Source: Acinetobacter sp. WCHA45 (lineage in GTDB: Bacteria; Pseudomonadota; Gammaproteobacteria; Pseudomonadales; Moraxellaceae). Taken from it: a stretch of 64,000 nucleotides of DNA. Shown one piece after another: positions 19,926-28,970 of the stretch; within the stretch, counting starts at the first letter, position 1; each line of letters begins with the position of its first letter. Location: NCBI RefSeq assembly GCF_002165255.2, contig NZ_CP028561.1, positions 1,984,001 through 2,048,000 of the forward strand. The letters are read 5' to 3'. Both the position numbers and the translations under genes were made by a program. Under the pieces are notes generated by a model. It was not told the DNA's origin, made no database searches, and was given only the letters and a program-made list of their open reading frames with translations.

Positions 19926-20237
19926 TTAGCCTGCGATACCAGTAATTTTCAACTCGGTAAACCATTGACGGTGACCTTGTTGCTTACGGTAGTGTTTACG
20001 ACGACGCATTTTGATGATGCGGATTTTGTCGTGACGACCATGGCCAACTACTTCTGCAGTTACTTTTGCGCCAGCTACTACTGGAGCACCGATTTGAATG
20101 CTGTCACCGTTAACAACCATTAATACGTCATCAAACGTAATAGTTGAACCAGTTTCTGCTTTCAACAATTCTACTTTAAGGGTTTCACCCTCAACAACAC
20201 GGTGCTGTTTACCACCGCTTTGGATTACTGCGTACAT
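19926..20237 (-). CDS. rplU: 50S ribosomal protein L21
   Basis: 103 residues starting [18 protein letters not shown] and ending [15 protein letters not shown]. Large-subunit protein that binds 23S rRNA. Start: ATG 20237 with GGAG six bases upstream; the frame is open much further upstream, but that part is not protein-like. First gene of the rplU-rpmA operon. Confidence 0.98.
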   Translation of the reverse strand: MYAVIQSGGKQHRVVEGETLKVELLKAETGSTITFDDVLMVVNGDSIQIGAPVVAGAKVTAEVVGHGRHDKIRIIKMRRRKHYRKQQGHRQWFTELKITGIAG

Positions 20238-20309
20238 AATGTACTCCAACATGCCCGTGTCGTCGTGTCGATAAAGGGATATACCGAGCTTAAAACGAAC
20301 GCCACTGGG

Positions 20310-20338
20310 GTTATACAAGGGGACAAATTTTAAGTGAA
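20310..20338 (-). promoter_or_regulatory. Promoter of rplU-rpmA
   Basis: On the minus strand TTCACT (20338-20333), 17 bases, TATAAC (20315-20310) preceded by TTG, an extended -10. The predicted leader is about 65 bases, ending in the rplU ribosome binding site. The rest of the 449-base region to ispB (20339-20686) is AT-rich; a second TTG-TATAAC extended -10 on the plus strand (about 20613-20621) may start ispB transcription. No ORF seen. Confidence 0.55.
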
Positions 20339-20686
20339 AATTGATCAAACAACAAGTCATTTTGCACAAATGCAGAGATATTGATAAGTTGCTTGGATTT
20401 TTTAATGAAATCAATTAGATTGATGTCGGCTTGTTTTGATTGATTCTGATCAAAATTTGAAATACATTTTTAAAAACAAATTGCGACAATAACAAACTGT
20501 GTTTTTATCAAGTCATAAGTAGAGTGATATCGGTTTATAGAGGATTGCCTTTATTTGACTAAATTAAGACCAAAAAACTCACCGTCTTGTTGTAAATCAC
20601 AGATTACATGACTTGTATAACTGTTTAGCAATAAATTAATTGATACACTTGGCAACATTATCCACCTATACGAGGTTTTCCTTCAT

Positions 20687-21664
20687 ATGGTTATCGATTT
20701 CAAGCAAGACATTCTCTCCCCTGTTGCGACAGATTTTGCTGCGATGGATCACCTGATCAATGAAGGTATAAGTTCTAAAGTTGGTCTTGTTATGTCGGTG
20801 AGTAAACATGTTGTTGAAGCTGGCGGTAAACGTATGCGCCCAATCATGTGTTTACTTGCTGCTCGTGCTTGCGGCGTCGCAAACATGCAACATGCCCAAC
20901 ATTTAGCGGCAATTATCGAAATGCTACACACTGCAACATTGGTGCATGATGATGTCGTTGATGAATCCAACTTACGCCGTGGTCGTCCAACCGCAAATGC
21001 AACATGGAACAATCAGACCGCCGTTCTGGTGGGTGACTTCCTGATAGCACGGGCCTTTGATTTGCTGGTGGATTTAAACAACATCACTTTACTCAAGGAC
21101 TTCTCAACAGGAACCTGTGAGATTGCGGAAGGCGAGGTTTTACAGCTTCAGGCCCAGCACCAGCCAGACACCACTGAAGAAACCTATCTCAGAATTATTC
21201 ATGGTAAAACCTCACGCCTGTTTGAACTGGCAACTGAAGGCGCGGCAATTCTGGCGGGCAGAGAAGAATATCGTGAGCCACTACGCCGTTTTGCTGGCCA
21301 TTTTGGCAATGCCTTTCAGATTATTGATGATATTTTGGACTACACCTCTGATGCCGACACATTAGGTAAAAATATTGGTGATGATTTAATGGAAGGTAAA
21401 CCGACTTTACCGTTAATTTCAGCATTAGCTCATTCAACTGGAGATGATCATGCGATTATTCGTCGCAGTATCGCGACAGGTGGTATCGAGCATTTGGACA
21501 AAGTCATTGAAATTGTTCACAACTCAGGCGGCTTAGACTACTGTCAAAAACGTGCCAAACAAGAAACGGATGCAGCTTTAGAAGCGCTTAAAGCGCTACC
21601 AGATAATGAATATCGCCAAGCACTGATTAATTTGACCTTAATGGCCTTACATCGACTTCAATAA
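20687..21664 (+). CDS. ispB: Polyprenyl diphosphate synthase (octaprenyl type)
   Basis: 325 residues. A long-chain trans-prenyl diphosphate synthase extending FPP with IPP to make the ubiquinone side chain. Seen: the GGKRMRPIMCLL helix, first Asp motif LVHDDVVDES (about 85-94), GDFLIARAF, GKTSRLFELA and second Asp motif FQIIDDILDYTSD. Placed next to rplU-rpmA, as ispB is in many gammaproteobacteria, but on the opposite strand. The exact chain length (C40 or C45) cannot be read from sequence. Start: ATG 20687. Confidence 0.93.
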   Translation: MVIDFKQDILSPVATDFAAMDHLINEGISSKVGLVMSVSKHVVEAGGKRMRPIMCLLAARACGVANMQHAQHLAAIIEMLHTATLVHDDVVDESNLRRGRPTANATWNNQTAVLVGDFLIARAFDLLVDLNNITLLKDFSTGTCEIAEGEVLQLQAQHQPDTTEETYLRIIHGKTSRLFELATEGAAILAGREEYREPLRRFAGHFGNAFQIIDDILDYTSDADTLGKNIGDDLMEGKPTLPLISALAHSTGDDHAIIRRSIATGGIEHLDKVIEIVHNSGGLDYCQKRAKQETDAALEALKALPDNEYRQALINLTLMALHRLQ

Positions 21665-21678
21665 TTTTATGAGTGCCT

Positions 21679-23730
21679 ATGCATTTAACTTTATCTGATT
21701 TATTTTTAAAAATGCAGGAACAGCTTGATCAAAACCAAGCTGTTTTAGATGAAAATATTATCATCGAATTAATTAACCGCTTACGGCCAAAAAATCCAAA
21801 GGACGCGGACGAAGTTAAACAACAGATTCAGGGCTTCATCAAAATATTATTATTGACGCCGGCGTCTGCGCTCCTATTACAAAATTTCTTACTCAAACTG
21901 ATTAGCCAATACAAACAGATTAGCTTATATGCTGATAGTGGTATTCTTTCATTAGATGGTTTTTGGAATCAACTGAGTCAACGCCTTGGTGCGCACTTTC
22001 TTCCATTGGTTGAAGACGGTCAGCAGTTAAAGACTCTTATTGGAAAAGTATTTTACCAAGAAACAGATAGCCAATGGCTTGATCTGATTGAGAATCAAGA
22101 CTGGATCACTTTATTTAATCTGTTAGCCGAAAGCCAAAGTAATACGGTTGAAAAACAAATTTCTAAAAATGAGCTCATCAAGGCGATTACCGTTTTGTCT
22201 TATCGAATCAGTGGTATAGGTTTATATCCTGAATTTATTAATGCTCAGCCAGATATTATTGAATATGAATCTCCCTTCTTAGTTCAAAATCGAGAAATTG
22301 TTGAATTCATCGAGAAATATAAAAAACAAATTGATGATCAAGATGCAGTTGTTGTAATGCCACCACCTGATGCTTCTCAGGCATTTGTAATGCTAGATCA
22401 ATGCCGTGAAGTCGTACTCAAAATTCGCCGTGCAACTAAACGTATTGGTGTGAGTGTTAGCTTAACCTATTTATTATCTCTACTTGAGCAAGCAATTGAT
22501 CGTATTGAACTTTTATTGAGCTTATTGGCAAGTAAAAATGAGATACGCTATCTTGCATTAGGTGAATTACTTACTGACTTCACCAAGGCACATTATGATG
22601 AAAAAAGTGTTCGTCATTTACTCAGTTCAACCAGCGAACTGGTTGCATTACAGGTCACTGAAAATGCGAGTAAAACAGGTGAACATTATGTAAGCACTGA
22701 TAGAGCTGGTTTTTTGGGTATGTATAAAGCAGCAGCAGGTGCTGGTGCAATTATCGCAACGATGGCCACTTTAAAGATTTTAACTGCTCGTTTAGTGCTC
22801 GCACCTTTTACACATGCTTTTTTATATAGTATGAATTATGCATTAGGCTTCATGCTTATCCATGTCTTACACTTTACCGTTGCGACCAAACAACCCGCGA
22901 TGACAGCGGCAGCACTTGCCGCAACAGTACAACACCAAAAAGGCAGTAAAACAGCTCAAATTGCTGAATTGGCTGCTCTGATTATCAACATTATTCGAAC
23001 TCAATTTATTGCAATCCTCGGTAACATTTCGATTGCTATACCAGTAGCAGCTTTAATTACTTTTTTATGGCAATACAATCTACATGAACCTTTGCTTTCA
23101 TCAACAAAAGCAACCAAAACCTTACATGATCTAAATCCATTTACTTCGTTAGCTGTACCCCATGCTGCAATTGCTGGAATATGCTTATTTTTCTCAGGAC
23201 TACTTGCAGGCTACTTCGATAATTTGGCCATCTACCGAAAAGTTGGTCCTCGTTTAAAACAACACCATCGTTTGAAACGCTGGATGGGACAACAGCGTTT
23301 AGATAAATTTGCCAATTATATTGAAACGAATCTTGGGGCTTTGGCTGGTAATTTTCTTTTTGGCATCATGCTTGGCAGTATGGGAACCATTGGTTTTATT
23401 CTTGGTTTACCTTTAGATATTCGACATATTGCCTTTGCCTCTGCCAATTTTATTCAAGGTCTTATGACCATCGGTAGCCCTGATATTGGTTTAATCATCG
23501 TGTCTTTTTTAGGGGTTATGCTCATCGGCCTGACTAACTTATTTGTCAGCTTTACCTTGACAATTATTGTTGCACTTCGTGCCCGACGCGTCCGCTTCGC
23601 TCAATGGAAACCACTCGCAAAATTAGTGATGACTCATTTCTTAACCCGACCAAGTGACTTTTTTTGGCCCCCGAGTCAACCTGTACAGTTAGAAGAACAA
23701 AATAAAACTGAGCAAAAAGTGAGACATTAA
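21679..23730 (+). CDS. Gcr-type 'site-specific recombinase' family membrane protein
   Basis: 683 residues. It matches the family annotated as site-specific recombinase (Gcr, first described in Neisseria) through TKAHYDEKSVRHLLSSTSELVALQVTENASKTGEHYV and the following YKAAAGAGAIIATMATLK. The N-terminal ~340 residues are helical and soluble; the C-terminal half has about six hydrophobic segments (about 345-365, 380-395, 445-465, 485-510, 550-580, 610-630). No tyrosine- or serine-recombinase active site is visible, so the family name is doubtful and a membrane role looks more likely. Start: ATG 21679; a GTG two codons earlier is possible. 14 bases after ispB. Confidence 0.7.
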   Translation: MHLTLSDLFLKMQEQLDQNQAVLDENIIIELINRLRPKNPKDADEVKQQIQGFIKILLLTPASALLLQNFLLKLISQYKQISLYADSGILSLDGFWNQLSQRLGAHFLPLVEDGQQLKTLIGKVFYQETDSQWLDLIENQDWITLFNLLAESQSNTVEKQISKNELIKAITVLSYRISGIGLYPEFINAQPDIIEYESPFLVQNREIVEFIEKYKKQIDDQDAVVVMPPPDASQAFVMLDQCREVVLKIRRATKRIGVSVSLTYLLSLLEQAIDRIELLLSLLASKNEIRYLALGELLTDFTKAHYDEKSVRHLLSSTSELVALQVTENASKTGEHYVSTDRAGFLGMYKAAAGAGAIIATMATLKILTARLVLAPFTHAFLYSMNYALGFMLIHVLHFTVATKQPAMTAAALAATVQHQKGSKTAQIAELAALIINIIRTQFIAILGNISIAIPVAALITFLWQYNLHEPLLSSTKATKTLHDLNPFTSLAVPHAAIAGICLFFSGLLAGYFDNLAIYRKVGPRLKQHHRLKRWMGQQRLDKFANYIETNLGALAGNFLFGIMLGSMGTIGFILGLPLDIRHIAFASANFIQGLMTIGSPDIGLIIVSFLGVMLIGLTNLFVSFTLTIIVALRARRVRFAQWKPLAKLVMTHFLTRPSDFFWPPSQPVQLEEQNKTEQKVRH

Positions 23731-23802
23731 TCGAATTTTGTTATGTTTTTTTAATGAAGCTTGTACAAATATAAAAATGAAATTATCATAAAATTTCAAG
23801 AC

Positions 23803-23832
23803 TTGACCAAAAGTGTACTCGCTAGTACACTT
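23803..23832 (+). promoter_or_regulatory. Promoter and palindromic operator of the PAP2-adeIJK unit
   Basis: TTGACC (23803-23808), 17-base spacer, TACACT (23826-23831). A perfect palindrome AAGTGTACT-N4-AGTACACTT at 23811-23832 covers the spacer and the whole -10 box, the layout of a repressor operator. adeIJK operons are repressed by the TetR-type regulator AdeN, encoded elsewhere, so this is a natural AdeN operator candidate; that assignment is inference. Confidence 0.65.
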
Positions 23833-23882
23833 CAAAACATTCGATAACCCTGAACAATGGTTAAGCAAAAAATGAGGTTCGC

Positions 23883-24533
23883 ATGCCGTACCTATTGCTT
23901 TGTATTGGTTGCTTTTTTTTAGGATTGGGCGTGATTGGGTTCATTTTTCCAAACACATCAAATTTAGACCTTTTTAGTGTTCAAGCTTTTTTTGAACACC
24001 GTTCATTGACGCTTAACCGTGTGACAATTCTACTTTCTCTGTTGGGTGGGATGCCATTTTTATTATTTTTAACCACTTTTTTGTGTCTTTATCAAACTTG
24101 GATTAAAAACTATAAGAATGTGATTTTTATCACTTTAAGTGTGGGTGGAAGTATTGGGATTGGTTGGCTTCTGAAATGGAGTATTGATCGACCAAGACCC
24201 TTGGAGTTTTATCACTTAGTTCAAAGCTATGGCGCATCATTCCCAAGTGCCCATAGCCTTTATGCAGCAACCCTTGCGAGTTTAATGATGTTATTGCTTC
24301 AGCAACATAAATATCGCATTAGTGTCATTTTAGTATCTACGTTATGGTTTATTTTCATGGGGATATCTAGAGTTTATGCAGGGGTTCACTTTCCAACTGA
24401 TGTATTGGCTGGTTGGGGTATTGGGTTGATTTTGACTTCGTTGCTTTGGTTTTGGCTGTATCAAAGCAATTTCAGCAACAATTTGTTTTTAGATAACAAA
24501 TCTAAATTGAGGTGGAATAATGATGTCGGCTAA
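23883..24533 (+). CDS. PAP2 family phosphatase upstream of adeI
   Basis: 216 residues, about six membrane segments. All three PAP2 motifs are present: KWSIDRPRP (KxxxxxxRP), PSAHS (PSGH-like with Ala for Gly) and SRVYAGVHFPTD (SRxxxxxHxxxD). The family dephosphorylates lipid phosphates such as undecaprenyl diphosphate or phosphatidylglycerol phosphate on the periplasmic side. Its last 14 bases overlap adeI, so it is translationally coupled to the efflux operon and shares its operator-covered promoter. Confidence 0.88.
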   Translation: MPYLLLCIGCFFLGLGVIGFIFPNTSNLDLFSVQAFFEHRSLTLNRVTILLSLLGGMPFLLFLTTFLCLYQTWIKNYKNVIFITLSVGGSIGIGWLLKWSIDRPRPLEFYHLVQSYGASFPSAHSLYAATLASLMMLLLQQHKYRISVILVSTLWFIFMGISRVYAGVHFPTDVLAGWGIGLILTSLLWFWLYQSNFSNNLFLDNKSKLRWNNDVG

Positions 24534-25782
24534 GCTTTGGGCACCTGCCCTGACTGCTTGCGCATTAGCAACAAGCATTGCGCTTGTTGGTTGTAGCAAA
24601 GATCCTAAAAATGCACAGCAAACCGCTGCTGCACAAAAAATGCCACCTCCAGAAGTCGGTATCATCGTTGCACAACCACAAAGCGTTGAACAAAACGTAG
24701 AACTTTCGGGTCGAACGTCTGCATATCAAATTTCAGAAGTTCGTCCACAAACAGGCGGCGTCATTTTAAAGCGTTTATTTGCTGAAGGCAGTTATGTACA
24801 AGCAGGTCAAGCACTCTATGAAATTGATGCGAATACAAATCGTGCAACTGCTGATAGTGCTCGTGCAACCTTATTGCGTCAGCAAGCAAATTTAAATGCG
24901 CTGCGTGTGAAAGAAGGTCGTTATCGTCAATTGGTTGGAACTAATGCTGTTTCTAAACAAGAATATGATGATATCAATGCTCAAGTTCAACTCGCTGAAG
25001 CAGATGTCGCAGCATCACAAGCAGCGCTTAAAAATGCTGAAATTAATTTAGGTTACTCAACTGTTCGAGCACCTATTTCAGGACAATCGAGTCGTTCATC
25101 AGTTACCTCTGGTGCTTTAGTTACAGCAAATCAAGCAGATCCATTAGTGACAATTCAACAACTTGACCCAATCTATGTTGATATCAATCAGTCAAGTGCT
25201 GAACTATTACGTCTGCGTCAGCAACTCAGCAAAGGTAGTTTAGACAATAGCAACAATACTCGGGTCAAAATTACACTTGAAGATGGTTCAGATTATCCAT
25301 TAGAAGGACAACTTGCATTCTCTGGCGCTAGCGTTAATCCAGAAACTGGTACAGTGACTTTACGTGCGGTATTCCCAAACCCAAATCATCTGTTATTACC
25401 AGGTATGTATGCAACTGCAAAAATTTCTCAAGCAGTTCTACCGAATGCTTACTTGATTCCTCAAGCGGCTGTAACACGTTTACCAACAGGTCAAGCAATC
25501 GCACTGATCGTAAATGCGAAAGGTGCAATTGAAACTCGCCCTATCACAACAGTCGGCGTAAAAGGCCAAGATTGGATTGTGACTGAAGGCTTAAAAGTTG
25601 GTGATAAAGTTGTAGTCGATGGCGTTGCTAAGGTCAAAGAAGGGCAAGAAGTTTCTGCTAAGCCTTATCAACCACAGGCAAAAGCACCACAAGGTCAAAA
25701 TGCTACACCACCAGCCGCCGCTGAACAACAAAAGCAAGCCGATTCAGCAAAAGCTGAACAAAAAGCTACTTCACAAGCTTAA
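24520..25782 (+). CDS. adeI: RND efflux periplasmic adaptor AdeI
   Basis: Membrane fusion protein of the tripartite AdeIJK multidrug pump, linking AdeJ and AdeK across the periplasm. 420 residues: lipoprotein signal with lipobox ALVGC, split biotinyl-lipoyl domain (VRPQTGGVILKRLFAEGSYV... and VRAPISGQSS), alpha-hairpin (about 90-165), beta-barrel and a C-terminal low-complexity Gln/Ala/Lys-rich tail. Start: ATG 24520 with GAGG seven bases upstream; ATG 24523 directly follows. First efflux gene of the operon, 12 bases before adeJ. Confidence 0.93.
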   Translation: MMSAKLWAPALTACALATSIALVGCSKDPKNAQQTAAAQKMPPPEVGIIVAQPQSVEQNVELSGRTSAYQISEVRPQTGGVILKRLFAEGSYVQAGQALYEIDANTNRATADSARATLLRQQANLNALRVKEGRYRQLVGTNAVSKQEYDDINAQVQLAEADVAASQAALKNAEINLGYSTVRAPISGQSSRSSVTSGALVTANQADPLVTIQQLDPIYVDINQSSAELLRLRQQLSKGSLDNSNNTRVKITLEDGSDYPLEGQLAFSGASVNPETGTVTLRAVFPNPNHLLLPGMYATAKISQAVLPNAYLIPQAAVTRLPTGQAIALIVNAKGAIETRPITTVGVKGQDWIVTEGLKVGDKVVVDGVAKVKEGQEVSAKPYQPQAKAPQGQNATPPAAAEQQKQADSAKAEQKATSQA

Positions 25783-25794
25783 GGGGTAGATTGC

Positions 25795-28700
25795 ATGGCT
25801 CAATTTTTTATCCATCGCCCAATTTTTGCATGGGTGATAGCACTGGTAATTATGCTGGCGGGTATTCTCACCCTCACCAAAATGCCAGTTGCGCAATACC
25901 CAACAATTGCACCGCCCACGGTGACAATTTCTGCAACATATCCAGGTGCTTCAGCTCAGACTGTTGAGAATACGGTTACTCAAATCATTGAACAGCAAAT
26001 GAATGGTTTGGATGGTTTGCGTTATATCTCTTCAAACAGTGCGGGTAATGGTCAAGCATCGATCAACTTAAACTTCGAACAAGGCATTGATCCTGATATC
26101 GCTCAAGTTCAGGTTCAAAACAAACTGCAATCAGCAACAGCACTGTTACCTGCTGACGTACAACGTCAAGGTGTAAAAGTGACGAAGTCTGGTGCAAGCT
26201 TCTTGCAAGTTATTGCATTTTACTCGCCAGATAACAGCCTTTCTGCTTCTGACATTAAAGATTATGTGAACTCAAATATTTCTGAGCCACTGAGTCGTGT
26301 GGCAGGTGTAGGTGAACTCCAAGTATTTGGTGGTTCATATGCAATGCGTATCTGGTTAGATCCAGCAAAACTTACTAGTTTTAATCTCACACCTTCAGAT
26401 GTTGCAGCAGCTATACGTTCACAAAATGCTCAAGTTGCGGTAGGTCAATTAGGTGGTGCCCCAGCAGTTCAGGGACAAGTTTTAAATGCGACAGTTAATG
26501 CACAAAGTATGTTGCAGACTCCAGAGCAGTTTAAAAACATTTTCCTAAAAAATGCTGCTAATGGCGCACAAGTGCGTTTAAGTGATGTTGCACGTGTTGA
26601 GTTAGGTTCAGACAACTATCAGTTTGACTCTAAGTTCAATGGTAATCCTGCAGGTGGTGTCGCGATTAAACTTGCGACGGGTGCAAATGCGCTAGATACA
26701 GCTGCTGCAGTTGAAAAACGTTTATCAGAATTACGTGTTAACTATCCAAGTGGTTTAAAAGATAAACTTGCTTACGATACGACACCATTCATTAAGCTTT
26801 CGATTGAAAGTGTAGTACACACACTGATTGAAGCTGTGGTATTGGTATTTATTGTGATGTTCCTGTTCTTACAGAACTGGCGCGCAACCATTATTCCAAC
26901 ACTTGCTGTACCCGTGGTTGTATTGGGAACATTTGCTGTTATTAATATCTTTGGCTTTTCGATCAATACGCTGACGATGTTCGCAATGGTACTAGCGATT
27001 GGTCTGTTGGTCGATGATGCGATCGTTGTAGTAGAAAACGTCGAACGTGTGATGCAAGAAGAGCACTTGGAGCCTGTAGCAGCGACTGAAAAGTCAATGA
27101 GTCAAATTTCTGGTGCTTTAATTGGTATTACCAGTGTATTAACAGCGGTATTCGTACCAATGGCATTTTTTGGTGGTACAACTGGGGTTATTTATCGCCA
27201 GTTCTCAATCACTTTAGTCACTGCAATGATTTTATCTTTAATCGTTGCACTAACGTTTACCCCTGCCCTATGTGCGACTTTGTTAAAGCAACATGATCCG
27301 AACAAGCAAGAAAGCAACAATATTTTTGCACGCTTCTTCAGTTGGTTTAACCGTGGCTTCGATAAACTATCAGTAAAATATCAAGGTGGTGTCAATCGTA
27401 TGACCCATCATAAGATTTTCTCTGGGATCATTTATATCGTAGTGATTGCTGGTTTGGTTGGTCTATACAAAGTGTTGCCATCTTCTTTCTTACCAGAAGA
27501 AGACCAAGGCGTAGTTATGACTTTAGTTCAGTTGCCGCCAAGCGCTAGCTTAGAACGTACTGATAAAGTTATTACCACAATGACCGATTACTTCCTGCAT
27601 AAGGAAAAAGATCATGTTGATTCGATCTTTACCGTTTCTGGTTTCTCATTCACTGGAGTCGGTCAAAATGCGGGTCTCGCCTTCATTAAATTGAAAGACT
27701 GGGGCGAACGTACAACACCTGAATCACAAATTGGTGCGATTATTCAGCGTGGTATGGCACTGAATATGATTGTAAAAGATGCTTCTTACATCATGCCATT
27801 ACAATTGCCTGCTATGCCAGAATTAGGCGTATCATCAGGATTTAATATCCAGCTGAAAGATGTCAGTGGTCAAGGCCATGAAAAACTGATTGCGGCAAGA
27901 AATGCAATTTTAGGTATGGCATCACAAGACAAACGTCTCGCAGGTGTTCGTCCGAACGGTCAAGAAGATACACCTCAATACAAAATCACTGTTGATCAAG
28001 CGCAAGCTGGTGCAATGGGTGTCAGTATTAGTGATATTAACAGCACCATGAGCATGGCTTGGGGTGGCTCTTATATCAATGATTTCGTTGACCGTGGTCG
28101 TGTCAAAAAAGTTTATGTCCAAGGTGAAGCGGATACTCGCATGATGCCAGAAGACCTCAACAAATGGTATGTACGCAATAACAAAGGTCAAATGGTTCCA
28201 TTCTCAGCATTTGCTAAAGGCGAATGGACGTATGGTTCACCACGTTTAGAACGTTATAACGGCGTATCATCTGTCAACATTCAAGGTACTCCTGCACCGG
28301 GTGTTAGCTCTGGTGATGCGATGTTGGCAATGGAAGAAATCATTGGTAAGTTACCGTCTATGGGCTTACAAGGCTTCGACTATGAATGGACTGGATTATC
28401 TTTAGAAGAACGTGATTCTGGTAATCAGACCCTGCCTTTACTGATTCTTTCGTTATTAATTGTATTCCTATGTCTATCGGCATTATATGAAAGTTGGGCA
28501 ATTCCGATTTCTGTATTATTGGTTGTACCTTTAGGTATTATCGGTGCCTTTACATTGACATGGTTGGGTATGGTCATTAAAGGCGATCCAAACCTGTCCT
28601 TTAATATTTACTTCCAAGTCGCGATCGTAGCAGTCATAGGTCTTTCTGCCAAAAATGCAATTTTAATTGTAGAATTTGCTAAAGAATTGCAGGAGCAAGG

Positions 28701-28968
28701 TGAAGATTTATTTGATGCAACCTTACATGCTGCAAAAATGCGTTTACGTCCAATTATCATGACTACACTTGCTTTTGGTTTTGGTGTTTTACCATTAGCC
28801 CTAGCAAGCGGTGCAGGTGCTGGTAGTCAGCACTCAGTCGGTTATGGTGTACTTGGTGGTGTAATTTCTTCAACACTTTTAGGTATCTTCTTCATCCCTG
28901 TATTCTTCGTGTGGATTCGTAGTATCTTTAAGTACAAACCTAAAACTTTAAATACTCAGGAGCATTGA
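25795..28968 (+). CDS. adeJ: RND multidrug efflux transporter AdeJ
   Basis: 1057-residue HAE1-type proton/drug antiporter, inner membrane, trimer. Starts MAQFFIHRPIFAWVIAL as AcrB-like pumps do. TM4 carries the proton-relay Asp pair in LLVDDAIVVVENVER (about 406-407) and TM10 the Lys in GLSAKNAILIVEFAKE. The porter loops are intact (PVAQYPTIAPP, GVGELQVFGG, LPPSASLERTDKV). In Acinetobacter AdeJ gives intrinsic resistance to many drug classes. No truncation or unusual residue seen. Confidence 0.95.
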   Translation: MAQFFIHRPIFAWVIALVIMLAGILTLTKMPVAQYPTIAPPTVTISATYPGASAQTVENTVTQIIEQQMNGLDGLRYISSNSAGNGQASINLNFEQGIDPDIAQVQVQNKLQSATALLPADVQRQGVKVTKSGASFLQVIAFYSPDNSLSASDIKDYVNSNISEPLSRVAGVGELQVFGGSYAMRIWLDPAKLTSFNLTPSDVAAAIRSQNAQVAVGQLGGAPAVQGQVLNATVNAQSMLQTPEQFKNIFLKNAANGAQVRLSDVARVELGSDNYQFDSKFNGNPAGGVAIKLATGANALDTAAAVEKRLSELRVNYPSGLKDKLAYDTTPFIKLSIESVVHTLIEAVVLVFIVMFLFLQNWRATIIPTLAVPVVVLGTFAVINIFGFSINTLTMFAMVLAIGLLVDDAIVVVENVERVMQEEHLEPVAATEKSMSQISGALIGITSVLTAVFVPMAFFGGTTGVIYRQFSITLVTAMILSLIVALTFTPALCATLLKQHDPNKQESNNIFARFFSWFNRGFDKLSVKYQGGVNRMTHHKIFSGIIYIVVIAGLVGLYKVLPSSFLPEEDQGVVMTLVQLPPSASLERTDKVITTMTDYFLHKEKDHVDSIFTVSGFSFTGVGQNAGLAFIKLKDWGERTTPESQIGAIIQRGMALNMIVKDASYIMPLQLPAMPELGVSSGFNIQLKDVSGQGHEKLIAARNAILGMASQDKRLAGVRPNGQEDTPQYKITVDQAQAGAMGVSISDINSTMSMAWGGSYINDFVDRGRVKKVYVQGEADTRMMPEDLNKWYVRNNKGQMVPFSAFAKGEWTYGSPRLERYNGVSSVNIQGTPAPGVSSGDAMLAMEEIIGKLPSMGLQGFDYEWTGLSLEERDSGNQTLPLLILSLLIVFLCLSALYESWAIPISVLLVVPLGIIGAFTLTWLGMVIKGDPNLSFNIYFQVAIVAVIGLSAKNAILIVEFAKELQEQGEDLFDATLHAAKMRLRPIIMTTLAFGFGVLPLALASGAGAGSQHSVGYGVLGGVISSTLLGIFFIPVFFVWIRSIFKYKPKTLNTQEH

Positions 28969-28970
28969 TC

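Noticed and set aside
20238..20414. N-terminal extension of rplU by 59 residues
   Set aside because: Family length is 103 residues and a GGAG site precedes the ATG at 20237; the upstream frame crosses the promoter.
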